Positions 37,341 through 49,800 of a stretch of 64,000 nt of DNA are shown here, piece after piece. Where the stretch lies: the NCBI GenBank assembly GCA_963513935.1, contig OY740774.1:99021668-99085667 (forward strand), given 5' to 3'. Under the pieces are notes generated by a model. It made no database searches and was not told the origin of the DNA. It saw only the letters and a program-made list of their open reading frames with translations. The translations under genes and the position numbers were made by a program. The DNA comes from Aphrophora alni. Lineage: Eukaryota > Arthropoda > Insecta > Hemiptera > Aphrophoridae. Every line of letters begins with the position of its first letter. The stretch's first letter is position 1.

Positions 37341-39770
37341 TTTTCACATTTTTAACAATTATAAATTGAGGTTTTCACGAAAATATTACGTTGTATAGAT
37401 GAGTATAGAATTAAAAGTTAGGTTCTAAAAGTTAAAGTTAAAGTGTTTAAGCGACTTTCCAAGCAGTGTATTGGCATCATCCTGCTGTTTATTTCTCTGG
37501 CTATCTGGTGTATTTAAAAAAAAATGTACTTGTATATTTTATTATTTCTAATACTAGTAAAACAAAACTAAAATAACCCTTAATGTTAATATCGCCTTTA
37601 CCTTAATTCATCTTCAAACATGCTATCTTATGTGTTATTTATCGTTCTTTATGTGTTAAAAAATATGGTCTATCATGATTTTGTTGTTGTTTATTTTACA
37701 AAGATCTAAAGAACAATGTACATTATGGATAATAAAAAGTTAAATTCGATGTTAAACAAATATTAAATGAAATTGAGATGGTTTAATAAATATTTGTATG
37801 TACTTTATAAAATAGGGTTTATTTGTAAAATCTGACAACAAATTCAGGGAATGTGTTTATTTATTCATAATTATTTGGACATTTTAAATCGTAAGCTACA
37901 GGAATAAATTTAAAAAAATAAACTACCGAGGAGTCCATATGAGATATTTTTCCAAATTGTTTCTAATGATTTCTCATAAAATTTACAATGTGTAATAAAA
38001 CAAAAAATCAAAAGCAGAAAATAAAGCCCTATAAAATTGGTTTGTTAAAATAGTTGATGTTGTTATCGAACTACAAGACCCGGTAGTGTACAAATAGACG
38101 CACAAGGTCAATGCTTAATTCGGTCTTTTAATGTATTTAGTTCATAGAACACACATATACATTTTAAAACTATAATGATCTTTATGCAATTAAAATACAT
38201 TTTTCTATCCGTTTAAAAAAAATAACATAATATAAATAACAAATATAATAACATAACCTAATTTGTTTAATTGTATCATATTAATCTAAATTTAATTATT
38301 ATGATTTAATCAACTGCCATTAAGTGCATATAACAATTAAAATCACCAACAGAACCTAACAGCCTAGAGGCGTGTTGGTAACTGTGACGTATCAATAGAT
38401 CGAGGTGTCACTGGATCGACAGATGGAGGGTAGTTCGAGAATTACCATCCCTGAGGATACAAGTCTGCAAGCCAGTAGCGGGAAATTACGTCAGTGTGAG
38501 GTATAATTCCAAGACACCTAAAGACGTTCTAAAAACGTTGATCATCATCTTCAGCTGGATTTTGTTCATTATTGTTTATTAAAAAATAAAATAAAAATTT
38601 CAATGGTTTTGTATGTAATTTTTTTAGTAATTCACTGTGAAATAAATTCTCGAAAATTACGACGTTCCATTTTAATACTGCCTAAATTTTAACGTTAAAT
38701 CCATAACTATATAAGACTGTTTAAACAGTCTGATTTTTTAGCTTAATGACAATATTGAGTCCAATTCAACCGTTCTAGACGAGCGGTCTAAACTGTTAAG
38801 TCGTAATTAGGGAATGTAAAGTGTCACTGCTTTAAATGTTTTTCTGATGATGGTAACGATCGTGTTTTGAAGACTATTTTTTAGTTCAAATTTTCTAAAC
38901 GCAAAATTATCCAATCCACGATTAGCTGGATTTTAACTGATCACAAAAATGGTTTAATAATGGTAGCTGTATTTTTACTGGTTTTGGACACTACCAATGA
39001 ACAACTTTGGAAAGTTTCATCAAAATCGGACATATATAGTTTTGGAAATAAAATTGGGTTGTCGACAGACATTCTCACGATTGTGTAAGGGTCCTTGGTT
39101 TAAATACGGACTCTAAAAAGGAAACCAGTAGCTTTTAGCGCTGCTACAGAAGCAAATAGCCCGAAAATAATAGGGAATGTTATTACAGGTTAGGAAATTA
39201 TGGAAATTATTATATTTACTTTAAACATAAGTGATTGTTTATTCCAGTTTTTTCTGCATGGAACCGGGTTGTCGATCGAGTGAGATGGCGATCGGTTGAG
39301 ACGAAACGTTCGATACTATAACCTACGGAAGGAAGCTATACGTAAAAGCTAGTTTGGCGTTCTATGTGCAGTACACTCCGTTGTCTGGGGTTTTTTCTTA
39401 TCACGTTTCTATATAGTCTTAGTATTGACGCGGCATGGGGTCCATTACTATGGGGTTTTAGATATATTATAGTTTTAGTGTTCAACATGGTCCTTTAATA
39501 CTAGCCAAATTATCTTTGTTAATTTGTATACTCTAAGTTTATCGCCTGATAACGGTAGTTAATTTATACTCCCGAAACTTCGTGTATTATTTTTTTATAT
39601 ACACAAATGATGGCAATGTCTGATTAAACTATACTAATATAAACAATTCATCATTATTAAATAACTTTAAAACCAGACATGTAAATTGTTAACAGTCTAT
39701 AATGAAATAGATGTCTGCTCCAGTACATTAAGTTATCATGACCGTAATTTAGAACTTCACTAACATTGAA
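37341..39770. other. AT-rich non-coding stretch, no gene seen
   Basis: It contains a perfect 18 bp palindrome, AGACTGTTTAAACAGTCT, at 38714-38731. Slightly GC-richer patches occur at 38360-38520 and 39240-39370, without recognisable coding. Confidence 0.45.
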
Positions 39771-39771
39771 C

Positions 39772-40116
39772 CCATACATCATATTACACCATACATCATA
39801 CATCATATTAAACCATACATCATATTACACCATACATCATATTACATCAGACATCATACTACATCATACATCATATTACACCATACATCATATTACACCA
39901 TACATCATATTACATCATACATCATATTACACCATACATCATATTACACCATACATCATATTACATCATACATCATATTACACCATACATCATATTACAC
40001 CATACATCATATTACACCATACATCATATTACACCATACATCATATTACACCATACATCATATTACACCATACATCATATTACACCATACATCATATTAC
40101 ATCATACATCATATTA
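39772..40116. repeat. Minisatellite, 17 bp unit
   Basis: The unit CATACATCATATTACAC is repeated about 20 times, with variants ending in ACATC, AAAC or TCAGAC. The 129-residue Tyr/Ile/His ORF across it reflects the repeat alone. Confidence 0.95.
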
Positions 40117-40199
40117 AGTCTCGCGACTGATCATGGGCGCAATGTAAACAATTGATCGTATCAAATCACATAGTTTAAAGATGTTTGTAAAGAAAAAAG

Positions 40200-40630
40200 A
40201 ATGAACAGTAAATTTTGTAAATAATCTTTAATATAGTAATTAGTGTTAGACACTTTAAAAATGTGCAGACAGTGTTGGAACATAATTATTTCACATTCGA
40301 AAATAAATGTTACACACAGGAAGATGGATTAACAATGGGCTCACCCCTTTTCTGGACTGCTGGCAGACACGTATTTAAATCGTTATATCTGCTTTACAAC
40401 CTCAACAGATTCAAACAGAACATTACCGTATCTACTACGGAAGTTGTGTTGTTGTTTCATTGCTTGCCATGAGACAAACCGCCAGATTGATAGCTTAAAA
40501 AATAACACAAACAGTAATGAATAGCAAAATTCAATACATGCTTTATCAGAAACCAACAAGCAACAAAACTTCCTCGATTTAACCGTTAAAATGGCTACAG
40601 ATAATTTGAATACAGTATATTTCGTAAACC
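40200..40630 (+). pseudogene. Penelope-like reverse transcriptase fragment (5' part of split copy)
   Basis: The frame at 40263 reads VLEHNYFTFENKCYTQEDGL then TMGSPL, the conserved Penelope-like palm motif around GLxMGSP. One extra T after the Pro-Leu codons shifts the frame. The shifted frame continues SGLLADTYLN, the expected next residues. Further on QQNFLDLTV and NLNTVYF match the NFLDL...IYRKP region seen in the 31 kb copy. The catalytic YVDD segment is not recognisable. The fragment is interrupted at its YFRKP codons by a LINE insertion and resumes at 41013. Confidence 0.82.
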
Positions 40631-40992
40631 TGACGTTGAATGCAATTATACGAAAACTAAAAACAACCTCACAGCAGATATTTGTTGATGATATGAGGAA
40701 TAAACTGCAGGGCAATGCTTATGATCCGCTTTTCAAAGAAAATAGGATGCTTCCACGCAATGTGTCTGTAGCAAATTTCCGATTAGCTACTGGTCACGAT
40801 TGTCTTTCCAAGCATTTATGCAGAATGAAAATACTAACCTCTGACAAGTGCACAATTTGCTCACAAGAATTGGACTCCATGTATGTTATGGATCAGGATC
40901 ATCTACTGGTCTGCAGGGGTCTGGACGGAGAGAAGCAAGGACGAACGGACTTTCCTGAACTTTATTGGGAGGCAAGAACCAAGATGGCGTGA
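40631..40992 (+). CDS. LINE ORF2 C-terminal fragment with zinc-knuckle motif
   Basis: About 120 codons are open to a TGA at 40990. Landmarks are NVSVANFRLATGHDCLSKHL, then CTIC, then DHLLVCRGLD, giving a Cys-x2-Cys...His-x4-Cys knuckle, and ELYWEARTKMA at the very end. This tail is typical of one group of insect non-LTR elements. The annotated open frame extends upstream to 40591, but residues before 40631 belong to the interrupted Penelope fragment, so the first 13 codons are chimeric. No stops occur within the LINE part, which suggests a fairly recent insertion. Confidence 0.85.
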
Positions 40993-41012
40993 GCAAGAAG
41001 AAGAAGAAGAAG
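40631..41012 (+). mobile_element. 5'-truncated LINE inserted in the Penelope fragment, 14 bp target duplication
   Basis: The direct repeat ATATTTCGTAAACC flanks the insert (40617-40630 and 41013-41026). The 3' end is an (AAG)n run of about six units in place of poly(A). The orientation is plus. The inserted coding piece begins within a few bases of the 5' junction, so nearly all of the element was lost on integration. Confidence 0.92.
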
Positions 41013-41065
41013 ATATTTCGTAAACCGATCTTTAAACTGCATGGGTTCTTTATTTTCAATATAAT
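41013..41065 (+). pseudogene. Penelope-like fragment (3' part of split copy)
   Basis: After the target duplication the sequence reads YFRKP in the frame that would continue the NLNTVYF segment upstream of the LINE. Homology is lost within about 40 bases. Confidence 0.5.
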
Positions 41066-41519
41066 CAAATTGGTTTAGTCCAAAATTACCATTTATTAAC
41101 AATAATAATTAACGACAATAATCATCTCCTATTTTATTACAATGCTACGATATTCTTCTTATTATTATTATAAATCTAAAACGACTCTAATTGTTGTGAC
41201 TCACAGATCCGATTCTACGTTATAGTTTAATTATCTGACAGTGAAATAATAACAAGTAACTTTTGCTCATCCTGCTTGTATGCTTTTGAATGCTCGTCTG
41301 AGGTCTCAATACTTAAAGGAAGCTCTTATTCGCCAAGTTTGTCTGGCTATCTTCAAAAATTCCTGTAGCATCTTCCTTTGATCAATCCTGGCCTCCTGAC
41401 CACGTTTCCTCACACCCAAGGGTTAATATACCATTGTAGCACCAATGACATCTGCCTTGTTTGAAAGGTAAGCAATTTCGTAAGTGTTCCAAGTCTGTTA
41501 CAATAATTTAACTTTGAAT

Positions 41520-41786
41520 ATTATGAACTGCCGCCATCTTGAAACGGAAAGTTGTAAGAAAACGAAATTTTATTGAAATTTATAAACTTCCTACAGTAAC
41601 AATCATACCAAGTATCATGATTTTACCTCAGATAGTTTGAAAGATATCAAGGTTTAAAAAATACACATACAGACAGATAGACCGAAAACGGAATGAGATA
41701 GGAGACATGTTATATTACATTTTTTGTTTCTTTTGACATACTGAATAACGTGACAAAGTTTGTTTATATGGTTGCAAGACACCTTG

Positions 41787-41787
<1 letters not shown>
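41520..41787. mobile_element. Possible one-ended MITE remnant
   Basis: TGCCGCCATCTTGAAACGG lies about 250 bp before GACACCTTGTA, an end resembling the CACCCTA/CACTCTG ends of the TA-flanked MITEs in this window. It then runs directly into (TA)n. No partner terminus was found. Confidence 0.35.

Positions 41788-41852
<65 letters not shown>
41786..41852. repeat. (TA)n microsatellite
   Basis: About 32 TA dinucleotides with one AAT interruption near 41796. Confidence 0.95.
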
Positions 41853-41854
<2 letters not shown>

Positions 41855-42869
41855 TGGTATAACGAAAGTGAGAAAGTATAGACAAAAGTTAAATTTTCAT
41901 TTTCATTTGTATTTTATTTATTGTTCGACCTCTCTTTTAGCATCTTTCGTAAAATTTATTTAATATTTTAGGAACATAATTAATCCCTATTATCCCAATT
42001 GTAACTCTTTCGAGGGCTGTCATTTTAAAATATAAAACAAAATATCTCGTGCATATGTTGCTCGGCAAAGTTCTAAAATCTTTAATCATTGATAGACGCT
42101 TGTGACAGTTAACGAGTTAATACTCACACACACTAAACTAAATAGAAATACATTTAAGTAAAAAAGAAATGCCAGAAGTAAGTTAAACCAAACTTGGTTG
42201 GTTTAGTCAATAATAAACAATAAATCTAAGTCAGACCACCTCCGTAGACAGTTTCAATATTAAACAATCTGTTATATCGTCTATGAATAGACTAGTGTAA
42301 CGTATAGTAACACGTTACTGCGAGGAACATCACAATGCACTTAGCCCAGCTGACAACATAGTAGAATCTCATCAGCTGTCAACTGACTATGCAATAAAAC
42401 CATGTCAGATGAAAACGTCAAGGTGGCAAAGAATAGTTGTCCTAAATGCATTATTGTAACTAATAAATCATCCGAGTATAAAATACACTTTAAAGTACAA
42501 GGTTGAGGGATAATGGTGTTTGGAGGTCATAATGTGAGGGATGAACATAGATTTTGAACTATGTTTGCGTAACTATGACACGTAACAAGGAAGCAAGCGT
42601 TGAGTTTAAAAACATATAACATTTCAGATATTCAATAATATTCTGTAGGGGGTTGTAATTTTCAAGAATAATAAAATGCGTGATATCTTCTTTTGAGATC
42701 AAGGAGATGGATATACTGGTTTAAATTAAATTATTAAATGTAGTACGGTGTAAATTTAGGCCAGAATTAAAGGATGTGGTAGTATAATAAAGCTTAACCA
42801 TCGATACTTGGTTTTGGAGTAGATATTTTTGTTTTAAGGGATAGTTTTACCATACAATACAAAGTTTTT

Positions 42870-43660
42870 CCCCATAGATTGTGGATTCCGCACGCCGGTT
42901 GTCTATACGGATGGATTCAGTACATTTTCAGGCTCTGGAGTGGTAGTTGAGGAACTGAACCTTTGTAGATCATAGTTGTTTAGTTAAAATGTAGCCATGT
43001 TCCAAACAGACGCAAATGAAATTCAGCAGTGTGAAAGTTTGGAAGAAGTGTTTTCCTCAGGTAAAAGTAAGGTTAAGATTTGAACAGATAGTCAGATACT
43101 GCGGATTTTGAGGTTGTCTGAGGTAATATCTATTTTAATACACGAGTACAAGGATACACTGATAGAAATAGGTTAAGAGATTAAGGTGATCTAGACGCTG
43201 GGACCTTGTGGAATTTCGTGCTATGAGAAGTCACATGCATAGGGCAGAGAGAAATAATTTTTACTTTAGAAAGAAAAAAATCCACAGGTTAAGCAGTGAT
43301 TAAAAACTGGTACAAGAGATAGATTGTAGGTAAGTCGATTGTAGACTGTCAAAGATTTGTCATAACCATATCTGATGAAGGAACGGCTTACAAGGATACA
43401 AAAATGGACCTTAACGTAATTGTAGGTATTTTAACAGGGCATTGTGACTCGAATAAACATAAATCGAACATGGGGAAAAGAAGATCTACTAATTGTGATC
43501 GTTATGGACTGGAGGAAACTGTTGAGTATTTTTTGCGAAGGGTAGATCAGATTAAGATATGAAGTGCTAGGTGCAGATATTTGGAATGTGAAGAAATTGC
43601 AAGGTCTTCTCTAAAATGTTAACGTATGTCAATTTTGGCACAGGATAAAGGTAGGATAAG
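42870..43660 (+). pseudogene. Degenerate LINE RNase H and C-terminal knuckle
   Basis: Pieces in order, across shifting frames: VYTDGF with SGSGVVVEELN (first RNase H strand with its Asp), FQTDANEIQQC (helix normally carrying the catalytic Glu), KVKI, stop, TDSQ, then VISILIHEYKDTLIEIG, then ILTGHCDSNKHKSNMGKRR with STNCDR and EETVEYF. This is the same domain order as the better copy at 11.1 kb, but from a different element family. Many stops and frameshifts show long decay. No poly(A) or target duplication was found. Confidence 0.75.
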
Positions 43661-45150
43661 ATTTTACTAATAGAAAGGTTAGTACAATATATCCATGTAG
43701 GCTAACAATGACCCATGTTCATAACATTAAAAAAAAGCGTCTAGCGAGTTAAACTGGCCTAAATTGCTAAATTTTCTTATCAGCTATACAATCAAAAACT
43801 ATCAATACAACACAGACTACAAAGATATTCTTAAAAAACATGTTGATATGAAAATGTATCGCACTATTTATACGTTCTTTCAAATTAATTAAAATATTTA
43901 TTAATAAGTAATTAAATATTTCTGTTATACAAATACAATGGTAAAACGTTGTATTTGCTTTGAAAATAAAACGAATACAAATTTCTAAACAACTACTACA
44001 TTGTTCAATATTTATTGAAACAAAATATTTATTTAAAAATAACATTATTCATAAACGCTCAACGAGTTTACTGTGTGGCTTTAGATAAACGACATTTATT
44101 TTAGAGGGAAAACTAATGTTTAAATATGTAATAAATTTTACCATTAAAAAAAACATTAGGATACATAGCTATATCATATTAACGTGAAACAAGTGGATTT
44201 TGTTCCCACGTGTCAGTGTTTGACATTACTTAATTCGTATTTAACTTCTTGTTGTTTCAAACTTTACAATTATTGGAAAGAGAAGGAGATTAGAAGACAA
44301 AATGAGACCGACGAAACATCTGATAAAATAGTGGTATCGAATTTTCACACAGTTTTAACTATAATCGTATTTCTATGGTTGTGTGTTAGTATAAAATCAT
44401 GTTTTCATTTTAATTCTGAAAATATTAAATAAACTAATAATAGGAATGCCGAGTTTAAGAATAAGAAACCTCTCCTGCGTTATCGCAGTTAATACATATT
44501 AATCTACAAAGAACAGAACTACAGAACACGTGATGCTCAAATTAAATAAAGATCCGAGGAATTTGGCAATCTGTTTTGATCTTTTACTTCAGATGTACTT
44601 CATGTATATAAAAGGTATTGTGATGGAAAACAAATCGAGGACAAATTTTTTTCGGAGGGTTCAAAATACTTACATCTAAGATTACGTATTTTTATATGAA
44701 TCTATCAATTTCAGCACGAGCTGTATACTTTACACTTGTATTTTAAAACGTTGAAAGGTGGAAGGAGGGTGCGCGTAAAACGCACAGTGGTTAGTAAGGG
44801 TAAAAGTTGACTGAATTATTTGTAATTCAGTTGAACCAGCCTAATACTGTAATAAGATTTGTTTATATACATTTGTAGCTTACTTACTTAATACATAATC
44901 ATCTCAGAGGGACACTTATAGTGATTACGGGTGTGGCCATCTAGTGATCATCGTAAGATCTGCTCCTTTCTTCATCTTGAGCTACATCCTTCTCTTACGT
45001 CGTTCTTAACAGGTTTCTCGTGACCAATCCTTTTAGTTTTTCTTGTTGTGGAAAGAAAAAAAATCTCTCGGTCTTCATCGAAATTAAGAAAATCATAAAT
45101 AGCGTCGGGGTCGAATTAGAATAGGAGTTGGGCGAGAGACGCATGATAGA
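43661..45150. other. AT-rich non-coding stretch, no gene seen
   Basis: ORFs at 43767-44045 (minus) and 44184-44432 (plus) are AT-driven, without recognised motifs. Confidence 0.5.
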
Positions 45151-45155
45151 AAAGA

Positions 45156-45273
<118 letters not shown>

Positions 45274-45352
45274 GTGTAGATTGAGGATCGATTTTCGTCC
45301 GACCCTAAAGTTTTAAATTATCGAGGGCAAGGTGTTCTATGTTTATGCTCTT

Positions 45353-45384
<32 letters not shown>

Positions 45385-46963
45385 GGCGATGGTGAACTTT
45401 AAATAAACGGTAGTTTATAACAGGACATGCCATAGAGTGAATTATTATTAAATCTAATTAAATACAACATAGTTTCATTTTTTTTTTAATAATTAAACAT
45501 TCAATTATTAGCATTTGAAGAACTAAAAATATAGATCTTACTCGGATTTACTAATATTATAAACGGTTCCTAAAGACCCAAACTTAGAAAATATACTAAT
45601 TATATTTGGTGATTTGCGAACAAAAATTCCGTCATTTATCTTGCATTTTTCTAATTATTTGTAACTGTAATTTTGTTTTTAGTCAAATTTGACCCGTTAG
45701 TTTAAGTCTTGAACTTTTGCAGAACATTAATCAAAATAACTTGTGCAATTGAGACATTGAACTTTTTACAAGACGTCTGCGGTACAATGAGACTCTAACC
45801 GATAACTTCTGAGTCAGTATTTTCGAATACTTAAACTTATTATTTCTTCTTATATGGGTTTTGGTTTTTTGTGTTTGGTTGTAGAAGAGAGATAGTGCAC
45901 GGTAGAAGAGGGGGGGGCAGTGGAATGGGGCAGCGTAATTAGAGCACACCTCTGACAGCATACATGGTAAAGCACTTAACCCAGTCTGATAACTGACAAC
46001 ATAATAGTGTCAAACTATTTTATAAATCCTTCCTTTTATGAATACATAACTGTCAATTATATTCCCAAATATTATTCAACATTTATCTTATGTGTAAGTT
46101 GTAGTCAAGGATTATAAAAAAATAAGGTTAGCGGTTCCAAACATTTGGCTTGACGCGCCCGATACCATATGGTTCTGATAAGAACTATTGTAACCATTAC
46201 ACGTACCACTTGCGTATATATTTAGACCAGGGAATCAGTTAATAATATATAATAAAAATACAATATATAAGACATGTATGTTTTGTACTAATAATATTTA
46301 GTAATTATGTTTATTTGTTTATGTGTATTGCATATTATTGTTCAGTATGTGTAACTATCTTTATCAGCTGTTGATGGTATAAGTAACACTGGAACAGCTG
46401 TAAGACAGATTAAGAGTACATCCTAAACAACAACTGTTACTTTTAATAGCAGCATTCAAGAATAACCCGAGTCGGATAAGTACGATGACTGGTTTTGCCT
46501 ACAGTATATGAAGTCAACTTCGGATGTCTAGTCTTAAAGAACTTCTTTCGAGCCTCAATCAGATTAACATTCGGTTGATTTTTTAATATAAAAAAGGGCT
46601 AGAATGAAATCTCACAAAGTTAAATCGTGATTAATGGCAAGAAATGAATTGTAGATGTTTTAGAAATCAGAGGCTACAATACCAAAATATTGACAACAAA
46701 ATCTAGCATTGATAATAAAGGCTATATTTATCATCTGCAAGAAGGAATCACATGATAATTTTAAAAGTTTGTTTCCTTCGATAAGCATATTTCATGTTAA
46801 ATAAAAACAATTCCTTAACGTAACAGTCCGATGTAATACTAGTCCTGCTAACAACTTTTCATCTGGTAATAAGGGGGGGGGGGTTGAGAACATCGATTTC
46901 CCGTCGCCTTAATTTTAGCTTCCGTGATCAGAATTCGCTGCTAATTGTACTCTCCACACATAG

Positions 46964-47036
46964 TCTCTGGGGATAGAAATCGAAACCTCTTGCACAGAAG
47001 GCACTGAGTTCTAGTCAGTAGACCAACCAACAAGCC
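46964..47036 (-). repeat. tRNA-derived SINE head (candidate)
   Basis: On the minus strand, GGTTGGTCTACTGACTAGAA matches an A box region, followed by GCCTTCTGTGCAAGAGG and GGTTTCGATTTC, a B box with one extra T and a small loss relative to GGTTCGATTCC. The spacing suits a tRNA-like promoter. The acceptor stem cannot be formed, so this is a SINE head or tRNA pseudogene. Confidence 0.45.
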
Positions 47037-47917
47037 ATTTTTAATAATAAAATGATTTTCATCAAATTGTTTGTTTTTTTTTTTGATTTATTAATATAAA
47101 ATATTTCCTTAAAATGATTTTTTGTCAACCTGTATCAATTATATATATTTATCAATTTTTATTGATATTTTTGAAATAATTATTGATTTTAAATCGAAAC
47201 CGTAAGGAGCTTACCGTGGATCCGTAGTAAAAGTCCGCTTACTCCAGGTTGAAAAACAATGGTCAACAGGAAGTATGGAAAATATTTTAGTTTAATTTCT
47301 CACATATACGTTAAATACATTTTATCAACTTGTTTCAGTAAGAAGGAAACATCGATTTTGGTATTTAAAAAATAATATTGAACGATTTAATGATGTCAAG
47401 TCCGAGGTTGAGAAGATAATAATAATCTATTTGATTTTTGTGTGCGAGTGTCTGTTGTTTTTTACTATTTCACGCAGACGTATTAGAGAGAAAGTTTTGT
47501 GATATTGGGGAAATGAAAGTTGAGCTAGTCTTAGAATAAAATTGTTGGGTTTGAAAACCTCTGAGTATATATATATCTTGAATGATGTCTCTCTATTTGA
47601 TTAGACCGTGTTATACACTTACAGCTCTAACAAGTGAACCGAATTTGACCAAATTTTGTAGCGGCCATATTTTGACTATATTTCGAAATATTTTATAAGT
47701 CATTCAAAATTTGGAGATATCTGTCATAAAACCAAAACTTTAAATCAGTTTTAAAGAATTGGATATTATTTTATAAAATATAGCTCCTTTCAAAAACGTC
47801 GTTTATGTAGTTATAAACACATGTGTAGTTTAGTTTCAGTAGACAAAAACAAACAAATATGGTTCAGGAATAATTAGACGAAATCGAACGTTAACCGCCA
47901 TTATTAAAAATTTGAAT

Positions 47918-48117
47918 NNNNNNNNNNNNNNNNNNNNNNNNNNNNNNNNNNNNNNNNNNNNNNNNNNNNNNNNNNNNNNNNNNNNNNNNNNNNNNNNNNN
48001 NNNNNNNNNNNNNNNNNNNNNNNNNNNNNNNNNNNNNNNNNNNNNNNNNNNNNNNNNNNNNNNNNNNNNNNNNNNNNNNNNNNNNNNNNNNNNNNNNNNN
48101 NNNNNNNNNNNNNNNNN
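47918..48117. other. Assembly gap of exactly 200 N
   Basis: Unknown sequence with a round fixed length, typical of a scaffolding gap. ORFs drawn across it are meaningless. The same word, AAATTTGAAT, ends the left flank and begins the right flank. Confidence 1.
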
Positions 48118-48617
48118 AAATTTGAATTCTATAATTAGGATTTACATTTAGGACGAGTTTATGAGACAAACGCAGAAGTTTAGGCTGTTTATAAACAAAC
48201 AAAAATTAAAACAATTGAAATCTATTTTTATAAACAAGTTAAGATTTTTTTTTATACGAATGTGCGAAACGTTAGTACTTCGTATATTGTTTTTACACAG
48301 ATTCAACATTTTTGGTTAGCAGTTAAAAAACCAAAAAAAATCGATATCATTAAAAGATAATGTAAGAAAACGTAGTTCAAGGTTGTAGGTAATTTTTAAA
48401 AGATAACAAATTTTTGTTTTGAAATGCGTAACACAATGTTATGCATAATAGTGCATGAAACGATGAGATAGCGCTTATCAAATTAGAAAGCACTGAATCA
48501 TATCCAGAAACAGATTAGATAATAACAATAAGTTTATATATCAGAGATTAGGAAGGCCTTGTTTAAAATCTGCCACCTATTTTAACGTAATCACTACATT
48601 CAAATCTTTGGAAATAC

Positions 48618-49800
48618 ACTCTCTCTTTCTATATATTCTCTCTCTTTCCCTCTCTCTTTCTTTCAATACATTCCTCTCTCTTTCAATATATTCTCCTATT
48701 TATCTTTCAATACATTCCGCTTTCTCTCATTCCCTCTTCATTTCTTTTTCAGTACATTCCCCTCTGTTATTATAATCAACTTTTTCTCTTTTTCTTTTAA
48801 AAAACTACTCCATTTTTCTATCCTCCTATTCTCTTTGAGTACAAGACTAATTTTCCATAATTCTTTCCTTGATATTTAATTCGTTTTCATTACATTCCTC
48901 TCATTCTATTTTCTTCTCTTTTCCAATATATCCTTGATTTAATAAAAATACCTTTATTTTTTCTTTATTGTGTTCTTCATATTCCTCTCTTTCTCACTTT
49001 CGCTCCATGTTCTAATACTTATATTCTTTTAGCTAATATCTATCTGTATTTTGCTACATTTCTCTATTTCTGTCGCTTAAGTACATTCCCCTCTTTCTCT
49101 TTATTTCTTTTTTTCGCTTTCCCTCTCTATATCCATTCCTCTATTTCTATCTCTTAAGTACATTCCCCTGTTTCTCTTTACTTTTTCCTTCTCCATCTGT
49201 ATATCCATAAATTACTCTCTCTTTTTCAAAATATTTTCCTCTTCCCTTCTTCCTCTCACTTTTTTAATACATTCCCCTATTTCTCCCTCGCCATCTCTAT
49301 TTTTAATACATTCCCCCTTTCCCCCTCACATTCTCTCTTTTTTAATACATTCCCCTCTTTCTTCCTTATCCTCCATCTTTTTCAATACATTTCCCTTCTT
49401 CCTATCACTCTTTCTGGTTTTCAATACACTCCCTATAATTCCAACTCAATCTAATAATTTGAATACATTCTTATCATTTTCAATATATACATCTCTCTTA
49501 ATGCAGCCTCTTTTTTTCTTTCTTATGTAAGATGCTTTCCCAACGTTTCCCACTTAGGCCTATCTCACTACCTTTCTTTTTTTCTTACAATATATTTCTC
49601 TCTCCATACAATAACTCTATACCTATACAGTTTTCTCTCTTTCACGCACTCTCCTCTTTCTCCATCGTCCTCTCTCTCTTTCAACACATTCCCCTCTTTT
49701 TCCGTCACCCTATTTCTCTTTCAATGGATCTCCTCTTTCTTTTTCGATACATTCCCCTTCAGCTTCTCCCTCTCTATTTTTAAAATAATTATTCTTCTTT
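48618..49800 (+). repeat. Long one-strand pyrimidine tract with degenerate tandem structure
   Basis: About 1.2 kb is dominated by C and T on the plus strand. A motif such as TTTCAATACATTCCCCTCTT recurs at irregular spacings of a few tens of bases (for example near 48660, 48705, 49270, 49315, 49345, 49680). It looks like an old CT-rich minisatellite eroded by substitutions. An 83-residue ORF inside (49532-49783) is composition-driven. Confidence 0.8.

Noticed and set aside
39766..40155. 129-residue Tyr/Ile/His-rich ORF
   Set aside because: It is produced by the 17 bp minisatellite, which is open in this frame; no other coding evidence.
47891..48202. ORFs spanning the N gap
   Set aside because: Most of the residues are unknown because they come from N.
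49532..49783. 83-residue Ser/Phe/Leu/Pro ORF
   Set aside because: It is composition-driven by the pyrimidine tract.
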